Shown piece by piece: positions 1-10,320 of a stretch of 64,000 nt of DNA. The DNA is taken from contig JACRDB010000075.1 of the NCBI GenBank assembly GCA_016218725.1, positions 1 through 64,000 of the forward strand. Direction: 5' to 3'. Position numbers and translations under genes: made by a program. The notes beneath the pieces are model-generated. The model searched no databases. It was not told where the DNA came from and saw only the letters and a program-made list of their open reading frames with translations. The first letter of the stretch is position 1, and every line of letters begins with the position of its first letter. Source of the DNA: Deltaproteobacteria bacterium (lineage in GTDB: Bacteria > Myxococcota_A > Polyangia > Polyangiales > Ga0077539).

Positions 1-1208
1 AGGCACGCCGTGGGGCCGCACACGAAGGGCGCGCAGTCCGCGGTGCGGGCGGGGGTGCAGGCCCCCGCCCCGTCGCAGTTGGCGGCGAGGGTCGCCCGGC
101 CCATGGTGCACGACGCCGCGGAGCACACCGTGGTGGTGCTCGGGAAGGTACACATCGTGCGGTTCATGCCGTCACAACGGCCGCCGCAGGTGGTGCCGAA
201 GGCCACACACCCCGTGCGGGGCGCCACGGGGTTTCCCACCGTGGGGGTGCACAGGCCCACGGAGCCGGCGTTGCGGCAGGACTCGCACTGCCCCGAGCAG
301 GTGGCGTTGCAGCACACGCCCTCGGTGCAGATCCCCGAGGTGCACTGGGCGTTCATGGTGCAGGGGCGCCCGTTGCCCAGGGTGGTGCGGCAGGTGGGGT
401 CCCCGCCGGAAGGGTCGCGGTTGCAGAACTGCCCGGCGAGGCAGTCGGCGTCCACCACGCACCCGCCGCGGTCGTTCACGATCACCACGCCGCGGCCCGG
501 TCCCAGGCCGCCGATGGAGTACACCCGGTTGAACGACGGCGGGTGGCGGTTGAAGTGCGAGTGCGTGAAGCACCCCCAGGCGAGGTCCCCGGGGAGGTTG
601 ATGGTGGTGGTGGGCGGCGAGATCCCGAGGTGCACCGCGTGGGTCCGCCCGAAGGGCTCCAGCATCTGCCCGTCGGTGCACCCGTCGCCCGTGACGCGGA
701 AGTCACCGATGCCCTGGAGCCACGGCACCGGCGTGTCCGCGGGGGCCTGGTAGTAGAGGCAGCTCGTGCTGACGAAGAGCCCCGTCCCGCTCCCGGAGGT
801 CACGTAGTGGTAGCTGTTCCGGATGAACTTCTGCGCCCCGGGGTGCCCGGAGTGCAGGTCCTGGTCGCTGCCGATGATCTCGAAGTGACCCGTGATGGCC
901 GCGGACCACACGAGCCGCGTGTCCGTCGCGGTCTGGTACGTGGCGTTGCCCCGGTCCGAGGGCGTGGCGCAGTTGGACCCGTCGATCCAGATGGCGTTGT
1001 ACCGGGCGAAGTCCGCCGTCGTGAGCGAGCGCCACATGGTGGTGGACGCCACCGTGACCACCGCCCGCTCGGGGCCCGTGGTCGGGAAATAGTTGGTCGA
1101 GACCCGTCCCCCTGGCTCGTAGAGGAGCACCGTGCGCTGCGCCAGCGCCGAGGAAGAGAACACCAGCACCGCCACCAGCGCTGACCACCAGCCAAGCATT
1201 CGTTTCAT
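1..1208 (-). CDS. secreted Cys-rich protein, C-terminus beyond the window
   Basis: The minus frame from ATG at 1206-1208 stays open for 402 codons to the window edge, so the 3' end is missing. Residues 1-23 form a signal peptide (MKRMLGWW..., cleavage near ALA-QRT). Residues 24 to about 240 form one domain with a pattern such as FARYNAIWIDG, reminiscent of ThuA/amidotransferase-like folds, but I cannot assign an activity. From about residue 245 the chain becomes Cys-rich with repeats of the CxxDxxCxxGxFC and CTSGICTEGVCCN type, common in secreted myxobacterial proteins. The role is probably extracellular or cell-surface. It lies upstream of, and in the same direction as, nothing else in the window. 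The frame is certain from composition and signal peptide; function is unknown. Confidence 0.8.
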   Translation of the reverse strand, partial: MKRMLGWWSALVAVLVFSSSALAQRTVLLYEPGGRVSTNYFPTTGPERAVVTVASTTMWRSLTTADFARYNAIWIDGSNCATPSDRGNATYQTATDTRLVWSAAITGHFEIIGSDQDLHSGHPGAQKFIRNSYHYVTSGSGTGLFVSTSCLYYQAPADTPVPWLQGIGDFRVTGDGCTDGQMLEPFGRTHAVHLGISPPTTTINLPGDLAWGCFTHSHFNRHPPSFNRVYSIGGLGPGRGVVIVNDRGGCVVDADCLAGQFCNRDPSGGDPTCRTTLGNGRPCTMNAQCTSGICTEGVCCNATCSGQCESCRNAGSVGLCTPTVGNPVAPRTGCVAFGTTCGGRCDGMNRTMCTFPSTTTVCSAASCTMGRATLAANCDGAGACTPARTADCAPFVCGPTAC

Positions 1209-1292
1209 CCGCGACGCCTCCAGACGTGAGGTTGTGACAAGGGCAGGACTATCATCCTGCACCCAGGGCCCCTTGGCAACGTTCCGTGGTCT

Positions 1293-1838
1293 TCAGGGCC
1301 TCGGTAGCTCCACCAGCACCGCCCCGTCCGCGAGCACCCGACAGTACCTCGCCTCCGCGGCGGGTACGCACATGCACCCACGCATCGCACACCCCGCGCC
1401 AAAGCGCACGCACCGCCACGACGCTGCCCCGGCAGCCCCCCCGCCCGAGGACTGACAGTACTCCTGAACTCGATCACAGCGGCCACCGGGTCCGCATTCA
1501 AAGGTCATGCCAGATAAAATATCGGCTGTGGCGTCCGACAGCGCCGGTGCGGCGTCGCTCCGGCAGAGGCCGCCGATGGTGGCCATGGCAGGGGCCCAGC
1601 GCCTTGCCTGGCACTGGAGTTGGAGGCACGGCGCGCAGGCACAATCCGACGAGGCTGACGGAACCCCGGGATAGAGGCACTGGGCTGGGAGAGGTGTGCA
1701 GGGGGTGCCCACCAGGCCGTCCGGGCGCCTGGGGCAGCCGTTGGGCAGGAGAGGGTCCTCCGAGGGAGCGGGCTCCGTGCACGCCCCCAGCGTCAGGAGC
1801 GTCCCCAGGAGGAACCCCGGGAGCGCCCGTCGGGTCAC
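1293..1838 (-). CDS. small Cys-rich lipoprotein
   Basis: A 181-residue protein starting at GTG (1836-1838), whose first bases overlap the TGA of the upstream gene (GTGA overlap), implying translational coupling. The N-terminus VTRRALPGFLLGTLLTLGAC is a lipoprotein signal with the lipobox Cys at residue 20. The mature part has more than a dozen cysteines and no family I recognise. The longer in-frame ORF extending to 2600 is rejected because it would run antisense-like through the neighbouring gene and lose the signal peptide. It is the third gene of a minus-strand operon with the two genes upstream. The role is unknown; an outer-membrane or surface lipoprotein is inferred. Confidence 0.72.
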   Translation of the reverse strand: MTRRALPGFLLGTLLTLGACTEPAPSEDPLLPNGCPRRPDGLVGTPCTPLPAQCLYPGVPSASSDCACAPCLQLQCQARRWAPAMATIGGLCRSDAAPALSDATADILSGMTFECGPGGRCDRVQEYCQSSGGGAAGAASWRCVRFGAGCAMRGCMCVPAAEARYCRVLADGAVLVELPRP

Positions 1839-3577
1839 CGCCGCGGGAGCGAGCACCAGGCGGCGCCGCCGCGGTCCGTGGTGGGGTCGTTGGTGCTGGC
1901 GCGGCCCGAGCAGGGCTCGTCCTCGCTCCAGGCGCGCCACTCGGCGGCGCGGCCCACGGTCATCGCGTGGGCCCTCCAGACATCGTAACCATCGCCCATG
2001 CCCGAGGCGCGGAACGCCGTGGGGGCCACGCACTGGCCCCGGGCCCGGGCCCGCTCCTGCTCGACGCGGGCGAAATCGAGGATGAGCTCGCCCATGGCCG
2101 CCGTGGTGGTGTTCCAGCAGCAGGTGCGCGAGCGGGGATAGTCCAGCTCCGCGAAGACGTAGTCCTCCAGGAGCCGGTGCTGGGCGTCCACTGCGGCGCG
2201 GTCCCGGCCCTCCAGGGCCTCGACCTCGTAGAGCTCCGCCATGGCGTCCTCGCGGCTGGTGCGGGCCGAGCAGCTCGCCGGGTGCGCCCGGAGGTGGGCC
2301 CTCGCGGTGGCCACGCGCTCCAGGGCCACCCTCCGGCGCTCGCTCGCGGAGAGCTGCACCAGGACCTCGCCGAAGCGCGCCGGGCGCGCGGCGATGGCGG
2401 TGAGGTTCGTGTCTTCCAGGTAGGCCTCGCGGTCCGCGGGGAGCACCACGTTGGACCACTGCCCGTCGGAGAACACCGCCGTGCGCCAGCGGCGCAGGCC
2501 CCCGCCGAGGCGCGCGTAGGGGACGCCGTCCCAGGCGTTGCCCTCGCCGCCGGTGGCGTCCAGGGTGAAATAGTGCCGCGACGAGCTCGGGTCGTCCCAC
2601 ACGGGCTGGCGCCGAGGCATGGAGCCCGACACCACGTCCACCGCGAAGCGCCCGGGCATCGGCTGCGACACCCGCACCACGGGGATCGTGTGGCCGATCC
2701 CCTGGCGCTGCCAGCGCTCCAGGAGCACGTCCCCGGCGGAGATCGCCTCCGGGCGGACGTGGTACATGTTGTTCCCGTCGGCCAGGTTCACGCTGCCGAA
2801 GTACAAGAGCAACAGCCGCAGGAAGTACCCCGTGCGCTTGTTGAGGAGGAGCTCATCGAACCAGGCCCCGGCCCCGGCGGGGGAGCCCCCCACCGCGGGG
2901 AGGTACGGCACGGCGTCGTCGGTGCCCAGGTGCATCCGACGGAGGCTCGCGTCCGAGGGCCAGGGCATCCCCGGGCGCCAGCGGGCCTCGTGGTCCGCGT
3001 AGCGGGTCTTGAAGGCCGGGAAGCGCGCCAGGGTCTGGCCGGTGCGCGTCACGAAGCCGAAGTGCCCCGCGTAGAACACCTGGCGGCTCGTGGAGTCCCA
3101 CCCCTGGAGATAGAACGGCAGGTGGTACCAGCTCGCGAAGGTGGCCCGCAGGAACATGGCCACCTCGGCGCACTCCAGCGTGGGGGCGCGCGCCACGCGG
3201 CCCCCATAGGGCGTGGGGAGCTCCACCGTGGTCCCGGAGCCGTCGCTCCGGGGGACCCGCCGGAAGCTCGCCACCCAGCGCTCGTATTTGGCCTCCCAGG
3301 TGAGCCCCGAGGAGGCCCCCCAGGCGACGCCCGCGAGCCTGGCCTCGGCGGTGTCCGTGTCCGTCCAGGCGTTGCGCACGGCCCACACCTCGGAGGCCAC
3401 CCCGGCGGCCACCCGGGGCCCGCCGGTGGACTCCCGGGCCTCGTCCGGGACCACCCCCGCGGGGCTCCCGAGGCCCGTCTCCGCGGCGAGGTCCTCCATG
3501 CCGTCGGGCTCCACGGCGCAGCCGAGGCCCAGCGCCAGGGAGCCCGCCAGGAGCGCGCCAACGCCCGGGCGGCTCAT
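1835..3577 (-). CDS. large hypothetical lipoprotein
   Basis: 580 residues. ATG at 3575-3577 overlaps the upstream stop as ATGA, and its own stop overlaps the next start as GTGA. The N-terminus MSRPGVGALLAGSLALGLGC is a lipoprotein signal with Cys at about residue 20. The remainder is soluble, rich in Trp and Arg, and matches no family I can name. As the middle gene of a three-gene coupled operon behind a His-Cys-dyad lipoprotein, it may be a partner or substrate of that protein, but this is inference from context only. Composition and codon use match neighbouring genes. Confidence 0.75.
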   Translation of the reverse strand: MSRPGVGALLAGSLALGLGCAVEPDGMEDLAAETGLGSPAGVVPDEARESTGGPRVAAGVASEVWAVRNAWTDTDTAEARLAGVAWGASSGLTWEAKYERWVASFRRVPRSDGSGTTVELPTPYGGRVARAPTLECAEVAMFLRATFASWYHLPFYLQGWDSTSRQVFYAGHFGFVTRTGQTLARFPAFKTRYADHEARWRPGMPWPSDASLRRMHLGTDDAVPYLPAVGGSPAGAGAWFDELLLNKRTGYFLRLLLLYFGSVNLADGNNMYHVRPEAISAGDVLLERWQRQGIGHTIPVVRVSQPMPGRFAVDVVSGSMPRRQPVWDDPSSSRHYFTLDATGGEGNAWDGVPYARLGGGLRRWRTAVFSDGQWSNVVLPADREAYLEDTNLTAIAARPARFGEVLVQLSASERRRVALERVATARAHLRAHPASCSARTSREDAMAELYEVEALEGRDRAAVDAQHRLLEDYVFAELDYPRSRTCCWNTTTAAMGELILDFARVEQERARARGQCVAPTAFRASGMGDGYDVWRAHAMTVGRAAEWRAWSEDEPCSGRASTNDPTTDRGGAAWCSLPRR

Positions 3578-5183
3578 CGGGACGTGGTCGCGGGCGTCAG
3601 GGTGATGGCCCGCGACGAGGGCGTGTAGGTGTTGTCCGTCTCGCCATCGACCACCCGCAGCGGGTCGTAGTCATAGAGCCCGAGGTTGGGCACCGTGGCG
3701 ACCATGCGCCGGAGCACCTGGCCCCAGCTCAGCCCCTGGCCGGAGATGAGCGAGGTGATCAGGTAGGACACCGCGTGCCCGTCGTCGCTCAGGGCCTCCA
3801 GGCCGTTGATCACCATGTCCAGGTTGCGCGTGCCGCCCGGGTGCAGCCGGTGGAACCCGGTGTTGTAGTAGTTGTACGACACGCAGGAGTTCACCATGAA
3901 GATCTGGTACCGGTTGGGGAAATCGCTCATGGTGAAGTTCCCCGGGTCCAGGGGGCCGGAGCCCAGGTGCGAGTGCCCGGAGTACACGAACACGTCCGCG
4001 TTGCGCCAGGCATCGACGTAGCGCGCCCGCGCGGAGGCGCTCCAGGCGCTGCCCTCGTCGCCGTAGTACGTGTGCACGCGCACGTTGAGCGGGTGCGAGC
4101 GCCCGCCGGAGGTGACCGTCATGGGCACCGTGAGGTTGATCGTGCGGGTCTTCCACACGTCCAGGATGGCCTGGCGCAGCGCCGTGGAGCTCACCCCGCT
4201 CGGGGGCGAAGCCCCGAGGGCCCACTCCACCACCTGGCGCTCCGTGGCGCCCGGGATGGTCGTTCCTCCCACGCGCAGCTCCGTGAGGCTCCCGGTCCCC
4301 GAGGGGGCCTCGAAGCGCGCGCCCGGCTGGGCCCTGAAGATGTTCCTGAGGACGAACATCATCTCCCGGTAGCCGTCGTCCCGCGGGTCCGACTCGCGCT
4401 CGCCGATCACCCCGAAGAACGCGTACACGTGCAGGTCGGTCTTGGTGGGGTCCGTGGCGCCGAGGAGCCGGTCGTACTCCGGGTAGCGCGTCACGTTGGA
4501 CCGGATCGTGGCCAGCGTGGCCGTGGTCGGCAGGAAGCGCCGCGCGGCCTCCACCGCGGACACCTGCGTCCGGCGGTCCGTGAGCTTCCGCGTGGCCGTG
4601 TCAATCGCCCGCACCTCGCGGTCGATCATGCTCCGGCAGTGGTCGGGATCAAACGTGTACCACAGGTTCGACGTACCAAACTCCCGGTCGTGGGCGTCCG
4701 CCACGCAGTTCTGGAGGATCTCCCGCCCGTTGCCCGACCAGTCCCCCACCAGCGCCACCGTGGACAGGCTCCGACGGCTCGACAGGCTCCGGTCCAGCAC
4801 CGCCCGGCCCGTGTACGTGTACCGCACCCGGAGCATCATCCGCGTGGCCGCCATGGGGTTGTCCGTGTCCACCACGGTCACCGGCTCCCGCACGAAGGTC
4901 GCAGGGTCCACCGAGCGAACCTCCCGGTCGTCCAGGCCCACCAGGTCGTTCCGCAGCGGCCCGAAGAACGTCCGGGTCTGCTGCCGCACCGTCTCAAGGA
5001 TCGCGCTCGCCGACGTCGACGGCTCCACCAGCACGTAGCCCTTCAACGTGATCGTCCGGGCCACCGCGTTGGCCCCGTGATCTCGTCCGGGTCCGCCCCC
5101 TCGGGGTTGTCCAACCCCGGGTCCCCGCAGCCCCCAAGCGCCAGCATCCCCACCGACAGCCAACGCTTCCAGTCAGACATCAT
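3574..5183 (-). CDS. His-Cys-dyad lipoprotein, paralogue A, with an apparent one-base frameshift
   Basis: The signal peptide and lipobox (MMSDWKRWLSVGMLALGGCG, start 5181-5183, GGAGG 6 nt upstream) are in one frame; the remaining 500+ residues are in another. The switch falls in the CCCC run at 5073-5076 (+ strand): one extra base there would restore ...DPDEITGANAVARTITLKGYVLV, which aligns with DPDEIIGANAVGRNATIESYVLV in the intact paralogue at 53835-55451. The body has a conserved GHSHLG motif (His codon 3973-3975) and, 30 residues later, VNSCVSYNYY (Cys codon 3883-3885), as in paralogue B. The His...Cys spacing resembles clan CD cysteine peptidases (gingipain/caspase type); this is inference. 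It leads a three-gene operon. The frameshift may be a homopolymer sequencing error or a real lesion. Confidence 0.75.
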
Positions 5184-5206
5184 CGAGGTCCTCCGTTGTT
5201 GGGGGC

Positions 5207-5237
5207 AATGTAGGCATGGGTAGGAAGGGTATGTCAA
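5207..5237 (-). promoter_or_regulatory. possible sigma70-like promoter of the frameshifted lipoprotein operon
   Basis: On the minus strand a consensus TTGACA (5232-5237) is followed after 19 bp by TACATT (5207-5212), ending 23 bp before the ATG at 5183. The spacer is two bases longer than ideal and the region is AT-richer than its surroundings. Suggestive only. Confidence 0.3.
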
Positions 5238-5283
5238 TGGGGTCAGTGTAAGAAAGTGGACGAATCCTCCCACGATCTGCCAG

Positions 5284-6177
5284 ATGCCCTCCATGGTGAA
5301 GGGCGTGGCCTGGGGCGCCGGGCTCCTGGTGGTGGTGCTGGCAGGATTCGTCGGTTTTTCCAGGTTTCGGCCCCCACCAGGGCCTGCTCCCGGGGCGCCC
5401 GCGAGGGCCGTCCGGGCGCCGGACGCGGGACAAATTGTCGCGGTTCCCGAGCCTCCCCCGGTCCCGGTGGTGGAGCCGCCCGCCCGGGACGGGGGGGTGC
5501 CCGCGCAGCAGGTTGGGGGCGTCTGTCCCTCGGGGATGGTCCATGTACGCGGGCGGTATTGTACCGAGGTCGAGGCGGAGTGTCTGGAGTGGGCGGCCAA
5601 CAGCAACCTGCGGTGCCTGCATTTCCGCCGCCCGACGCGCTGTGACGGGCGGCGCCGGGCCTTGTCGTTCTGCATGGACGAGTACGAGTGGCCGAACCGG
5701 GCGGGGGCCCGCCCGGAGGTGATGGTCACCTGGCACGAGGCCCAGGCCCGATGCCGCACCGTGGGCCGGAGGCTCTGCACCGAGGACGAGTGGACCTTTG
5801 CGTGCGAGGGCGAGGCGATGGACCCCTACCCCTACGGCTATGACCGGGACCCGACGGCGTGCAACATCGACCGGCGCTTCCCGGCGCCCGTTCGCAGCCG
5901 CCTGCACGGCCCCGGGGGGCGGGCCGAGGCGGAGCGGGTGTACACCGCCGTGCCGAGCGGGGCCCTGGCCCGCTGCGTGTCCCCCACCGGCGTCCACGAC
6001 CTGGCGGGCAACGTGGACGAGTGGACCGTGAGCTCCAGCGGCAGGCCCTTCCGCAGCGCCCTCAAGGGCGGCTGGTGGGGCTTTGTCCGCACCCGCTGCC
6101 GACCCGTCACCCGCGCCCACAACGAGACCTTCCGGTACTACCAGATCGGGTTCCGCTGCTGCGCCGACGCGCGGTAG
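5284..6177 (+). CDS. FGE/SUMF1-domain membrane-anchored protein, copy 1
   Basis: 297 residues. An N-terminal hydrophobic segment (about residues 7-24, GVAWGAGLLVVVLAGFVGF) is followed by a Pro-rich linker and, from about residue 80, a formylglycine-generating-enzyme/SUMF1-like domain: CPSGMVHVRGRYC..., DEYEWPNRAG, GRRLCTEDEWTFACEG, GVHDLAGNVDEWT, ALKGGWWGFVRTRCRP and a C-terminal IGFRCC. This fold is also used by proteins that are not sulfatase-modifying enzymes, so the activity is unassigned. It is divergent from the frameshifted lipoprotein operon. A second copy lies at 46004-46927. The start could be the ATG at 5284 or at 5293 (MVKGVAW). Confidence 0.85.
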   Translation: MPSMVKGVAWGAGLLVVVLAGFVGFSRFRPPPGPAPGAPARAVRAPDAGQIVAVPEPPPVPVVEPPARDGGVPAQQVGGVCPSGMVHVRGRYCTEVEAECLEWAANSNLRCLHFRRPTRCDGRRRALSFCMDEYEWPNRAGARPEVMVTWHEAQARCRTVGRRLCTEDEWTFACEGEAMDPYPYGYDRDPTACNIDRRFPAPVRSRLHGPGGRAEAERVYTAVPSGALARCVSPTGVHDLAGNVDEWTVSSSGRPFRSALKGGWWGFVRTRCRPVTRAHNETFRYYQIGFRCCADAR

Positions 6178-6195
6178 CGCCGCGCGGTGAGCGCG

Positions 6196-8061
6196 TCACT
6201 CCTCGCGGCGGTGGTGGCGGTGGCGGTGGCCCGGGGCGCCCTGCGGCGCCACCCCGCCGTCCGACGCCGCCATCGAGGGCGACGGCCTGTTCGGCGCCAG
6301 GGGCGCCGTGAGCGTCACGTTCTGTGGGCCACGGACGTGAGGGATCGCCGCCTCGGGGTTGAACCACCGCTGCCACAGGTCCTGCCGCCGCGCGTACACA
6401 AAGGCCAGCGAGGCCGCCGCCACCAGCACCAGCCCCAGGCCCAGGAGCACCCACCGGAGGCCGTTGCCGCGGTTCTTCGTGAGGCTCTCGTCCAGGAGCA
6501 TCGCCGTGCGCCGGGAGGTGCTGTTGGCCTCCGGGCGCAGCCGGGCCCAGGCCTCCTCCGCGGGCGGGGGCTTGCGCGAGGCCGGGATCACCACCGGAGG
6601 AGCGTCCAGCGGGTTCTCCAGGAGCAGCGACGGGAGGCTCCCGCCGTTGAGCTCCAGCTCCGTGGAGAAATACCCCGGCGGCGACGAGCCCCCCGCCGGC
6701 GCCGGCAGCACGGACACCGTCCCCCCCGGCAGCGCCACCCCGCCGTTGCCCGGCGAGGCCACCGACACCACCGCCCCGCCCGCCACCACCGCCGGCACCC
6801 CGGGTGCTGTTGTGGTCGCCACCCGGATCTCCTCCGAGGGCTCGTGGGGCTCCGCGGGCGTGTCCTCGCCGGTGAAGGGTATCTGCACCACCAGCGTGGC
6901 CTCGCCCTTCTCCACATAGAGCGGGTCGTCCGGCGAGAGCCCCTCGTCCAGGGACACCAGGAGCTGCGCCACCGCGTTGGCCGCCCCGCCCCCCGCGCCC
7001 CCACCACCCCCCACCGCCAGCGCCGCCAATGGCCCGAGGGATCCCGGGGGCTTGGACGGCTCGATCGCCGAGCCCCGCTGCCCCGGCAGCCGGAAGGAGC
7101 CCGTCCGAGGCGTGTTCCGGATCTCGTACCACCCGAGGAGCGCCTCGCGCATCAACGCCGCCGACTGGAATCGCTGGTCGGCCTTCTTCGCGATGGACTT
7201 CATCACGATCGCCGCCAGCCGCGGGTCCAGCCCCGCCGTCCGGGAGAGGATCTGGATCGGCGGCTTGTTCAGGATCTCGTTGATCAGCAGGTTGTAGTTC
7301 TCGGCCTCGTAGGGCAGGCCATTGCATAGAATCGCATAGAGCACCGCGCCGGATGCATAAAGGTCTATGCGTGCGTCCTGGTCCCGGCTGCCGGCGGCCT
7401 GCTCCGGGGCCATGAACTGCGGCGTACCCATGACCGTGCCGGTGCGCGTCAGGGAGTTGAGCTCCGAGTCGTCCCGGAGCTTGGAGATGCCGAAATCCAG
7501 TACCTTGGCGGCGCCGCGCGCGCCGTCCTCGCGGTCCGTGAGGAAGATGTTCTCGGGCTTCAGGTCCCGGTGGATGACGTTCTTCTTGTGGGCGGCGTCG
7601 AGGCCCGCCAGGACCTCGACCATGATGTCCACGGCGTCCGCGGGGTCCAGGCGCCCGCCGGCCTGCTCGACCACCGTGGCGAGCTCCTTGCCGCGGAGGA
7701 GCTCCATGGCGATGTAGGGCCCCCGGTCCGAGGTGATCCCGAGGTCCACGATGGACACCACGTTCGGGTGATCGATCTGCCCGGCGGTGCGGGCCTCGCG
7801 CTCCACGCGGGCCACCAGGTCCGGGTACACGATGTACTCCGGGAGCAGCATCTTGAGCGCCACGGGCCGGGAGATGCGCGTCTGCTCGGCCTTGTAGACC
7901 ACGCCCATGCCGCCCACGCCGATGATCCCGTCGATGCGGTACTTCTCGTCCACCATGGTGCCCACCGGGAGGAGCCCCTGGAGCCGCCGGTTGGTGACAG
8001 GACAGACGTAGGTGCCCCCGGTGTGTTCGTTGCCACAGAAGGGACAGGCCACCGCGGTCAC
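6196..8061 (-). CDS. Ser/Thr protein kinase with N-terminal Cys motif and one TM segment
   Basis: 621 residues from GTG (8059-8061). The N-terminus carries a short zinc-binding-like motif (Cys6, Cys9, His13, Cys20). A Hanks-type kinase domain spans roughly residues 40-310: Gly-loop IGVGGMGVVYKAE, catalytic Lys in VALKML, HRDLKPENIF, DFG in VLDFGISKL, and GTPQFMAPEQ. A Pro/Gly/Ala-rich low-complexity region follows, with a membrane segment at about 537-560 (WVLLGLGLVLVAAASLAFVY) and a short C-terminal tail. All catalytic residues are present, so it should be active and membrane-tethered. It lies 59 bp downstream of the lipoprotein at 8121-9080 on the same strand; they may be co-transcribed. 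Confidence 0.93.
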   Translation of the reverse strand: MTAVACPFCGNEHTGGTYVCPVTNRRLQGLLPVGTMVDEKYRIDGIIGVGGMGVVYKAEQTRISRPVALKMLLPEYIVYPDLVARVEREARTAGQIDHPNVVSIVDLGITSDRGPYIAMELLRGKELATVVEQAGGRLDPADAVDIMVEVLAGLDAAHKKNVIHRDLKPENIFLTDREDGARGAAKVLDFGISKLRDDSELNSLTRTGTVMGTPQFMAPEQAAGSRDQDARIDLYASGAVLYAILCNGLPYEAENYNLLINEILNKPPIQILSRTAGLDPRLAAIVMKSIAKKADQRFQSAALMREALLGWYEIRNTPRTGSFRLPGQRGSAIEPSKPPGSLGPLAALAVGGGGGAGGGAANAVAQLLVSLDEGLSPDDPLYVEKGEATLVVQIPFTGEDTPAEPHEPSEEIRVATTTAPGVPAVVAGGAVVSVASPGNGGVALPGGTVSVLPAPAGGSSPPGYFSTELELNGGSLPSLLLENPLDAPPVVIPASRKPPPAEEAWARLRPEANSTSRRTAMLLDESLTKNRGNGLRWVLLGLGLVLVAAASLAFVYARRQDLWQRWFNPEAAIPHVRGPQNVTLTAPLAPNRPSPSMAASDGGVAPQGAPGHRHRHHRREE

Positions 8062-8120
8062 TGGGCGGAAGGTTACTCAATGTTCGCGAGGGGATCTACT
8101 CGCCAACGCCCCGCCGGGGC

Positions 8121-9080
8121 CTACACGCCCTCCGGCAGCCTCACCGTGGCCACCCCGTCCAGGGTGCACTGGCCCTCCAGGCACGAGACCCTCCACCCCA
8201 GAGGGCCCGGCAGCGCGCCAGGGGCCCGCCGGGCGCCCGGGAGCGCCGGCTCCAACGGGGTCCAGTGGTCCGTCCTCGGGTCGTAGAGCCCCGCCCGAGG
8301 GCCCTCGGTGAGCACCGCCAGGCCCCCCTCCAGGGCCGCGTCGTCGGCCAGGAGGTCCAGGGCCTGGGACTCCAGGGGCCCTCGCTGGGGCCCGTGGACC
8401 AGCACCCTCCGCCGGGCCCGCGAGGGGCCCGCGTCCGCCAGGCCCACCAGGGACCCGTCGGGGCCAAAGCCCACCCGGTACCACGACCACGTCGGGTCCG
8501 GGAGCGTCACGGGCTGCCAGCGCGCCTCGGCGATGTGGAAGAGCCCCACCCCGGAGAAGGCCACCAGCGCCACGCCCTCCCGCACCTGGAGGAGCCTCCC
8601 GGGGCGCTCCAGGGACCACTCGGTCCAGCCGCGGGAGGGGGTGTAGGTGCATGCCCTCCCGGGCTCGTCGGCGCCCGGGGTACAACCCCGGGCCAGGGTG
8701 AGCGTCCTGCCGTCGGTGTCCGGGAGCACCGCCGCGCGGTCTTCCACCACGGCCACGTCGTCGGTGCCCCGGGTGGCGCTGTCCGGCGCCGTGGAGGGGC
8801 AGCGCACCAGCCCCCGGTGGCCCCAGCGCAGGAGCTCGCACCCCTCGGGCACCGCCGTGCGGTACCGCTCGGCCCCGGCGCCGTCCAGCACCGTGACGGC
8901 GCCCTGGGAGAGGCGCACCCGGACCCCCCGGGCGAGGCGCAGCTCCGCCAGCACCCCCTCCGGGGCGGGCTCCGTGCCCAGCGGGGGCTCCACCACGGGC
9001 CCCGCCCGGGGCGGGGGCTCCGTCGGCCCGCGGGCGGTGCGGCAGGCCGCCAGGAGCGCGAGAAGGGCGAGCGTTCGCAT
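8121..9080 (-). CDS. hypothetical lipoprotein, possible beta-propeller
   Basis: 319 residues starting at ATG 9078-9080 (MRTLALLALLAACRTARG), a classic lipoprotein signal with lipobox LLAAC; the open frame extending to 9395 lacks this and overlaps the divergent dehydrogenase promoter. The mature part has repeated short strands with Trp/Asp/Gly turns (for example GLVRCPSTAPD, DGSLVGLADAG, LYDPRTDHWTPLEP), compatible with a WD/kelch-like propeller, but no motif is diagnostic. It lies immediately upstream of the kinase at 6196-8061 in the same direction. Function unknown. Confidence 0.72.
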   Translation of the reverse strand: MRTLALLALLAACRTARGPTEPPPRAGPVVEPPLGTEPAPEGVLAELRLARGVRVRLSQGAVTVLDGAGAERYRTAVPEGCELLRWGHRGLVRCPSTAPDSATRGTDDVAVVEDRAAVLPDTDGRTLTLARGCTPGADEPGRACTYTPSRGWTEWSLERPGRLLQVREGVALVAFSGVGLFHIAEARWQPVTLPDPTWSWYRVGFGPDGSLVGLADAGPSRARRRVLVHGPQRGPLESQALDLLADDAALEGGLAVLTEGPRAGLYDPRTDHWTPLEPALPGARRAPGALPGPLGWRVSCLEGQCTLDGVATVRLPEGV

Positions 9081-9177
9081 GGGCCGGGGAACGCTTGGGG
9101 CGGGGGGGCTGTTCCGGGTCGTGGGAGTCTTTCCGCGGGGCGCGGGCCGTGGTAGGCGCACGGCCAAGAGGTATCGC

Positions 9178-10319
<1,142 letters not shown>

Positions 10320-10320
<1 letters not shown>

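Noticed and set aside
8647..9177. Upstream extension of the acyl-CoA dehydrogenase ORF to 8647
   Set aside because: The extension is low-complexity, overlaps the divergent lipoprotein and is not present in the family; start at 9178 gives the standard length.
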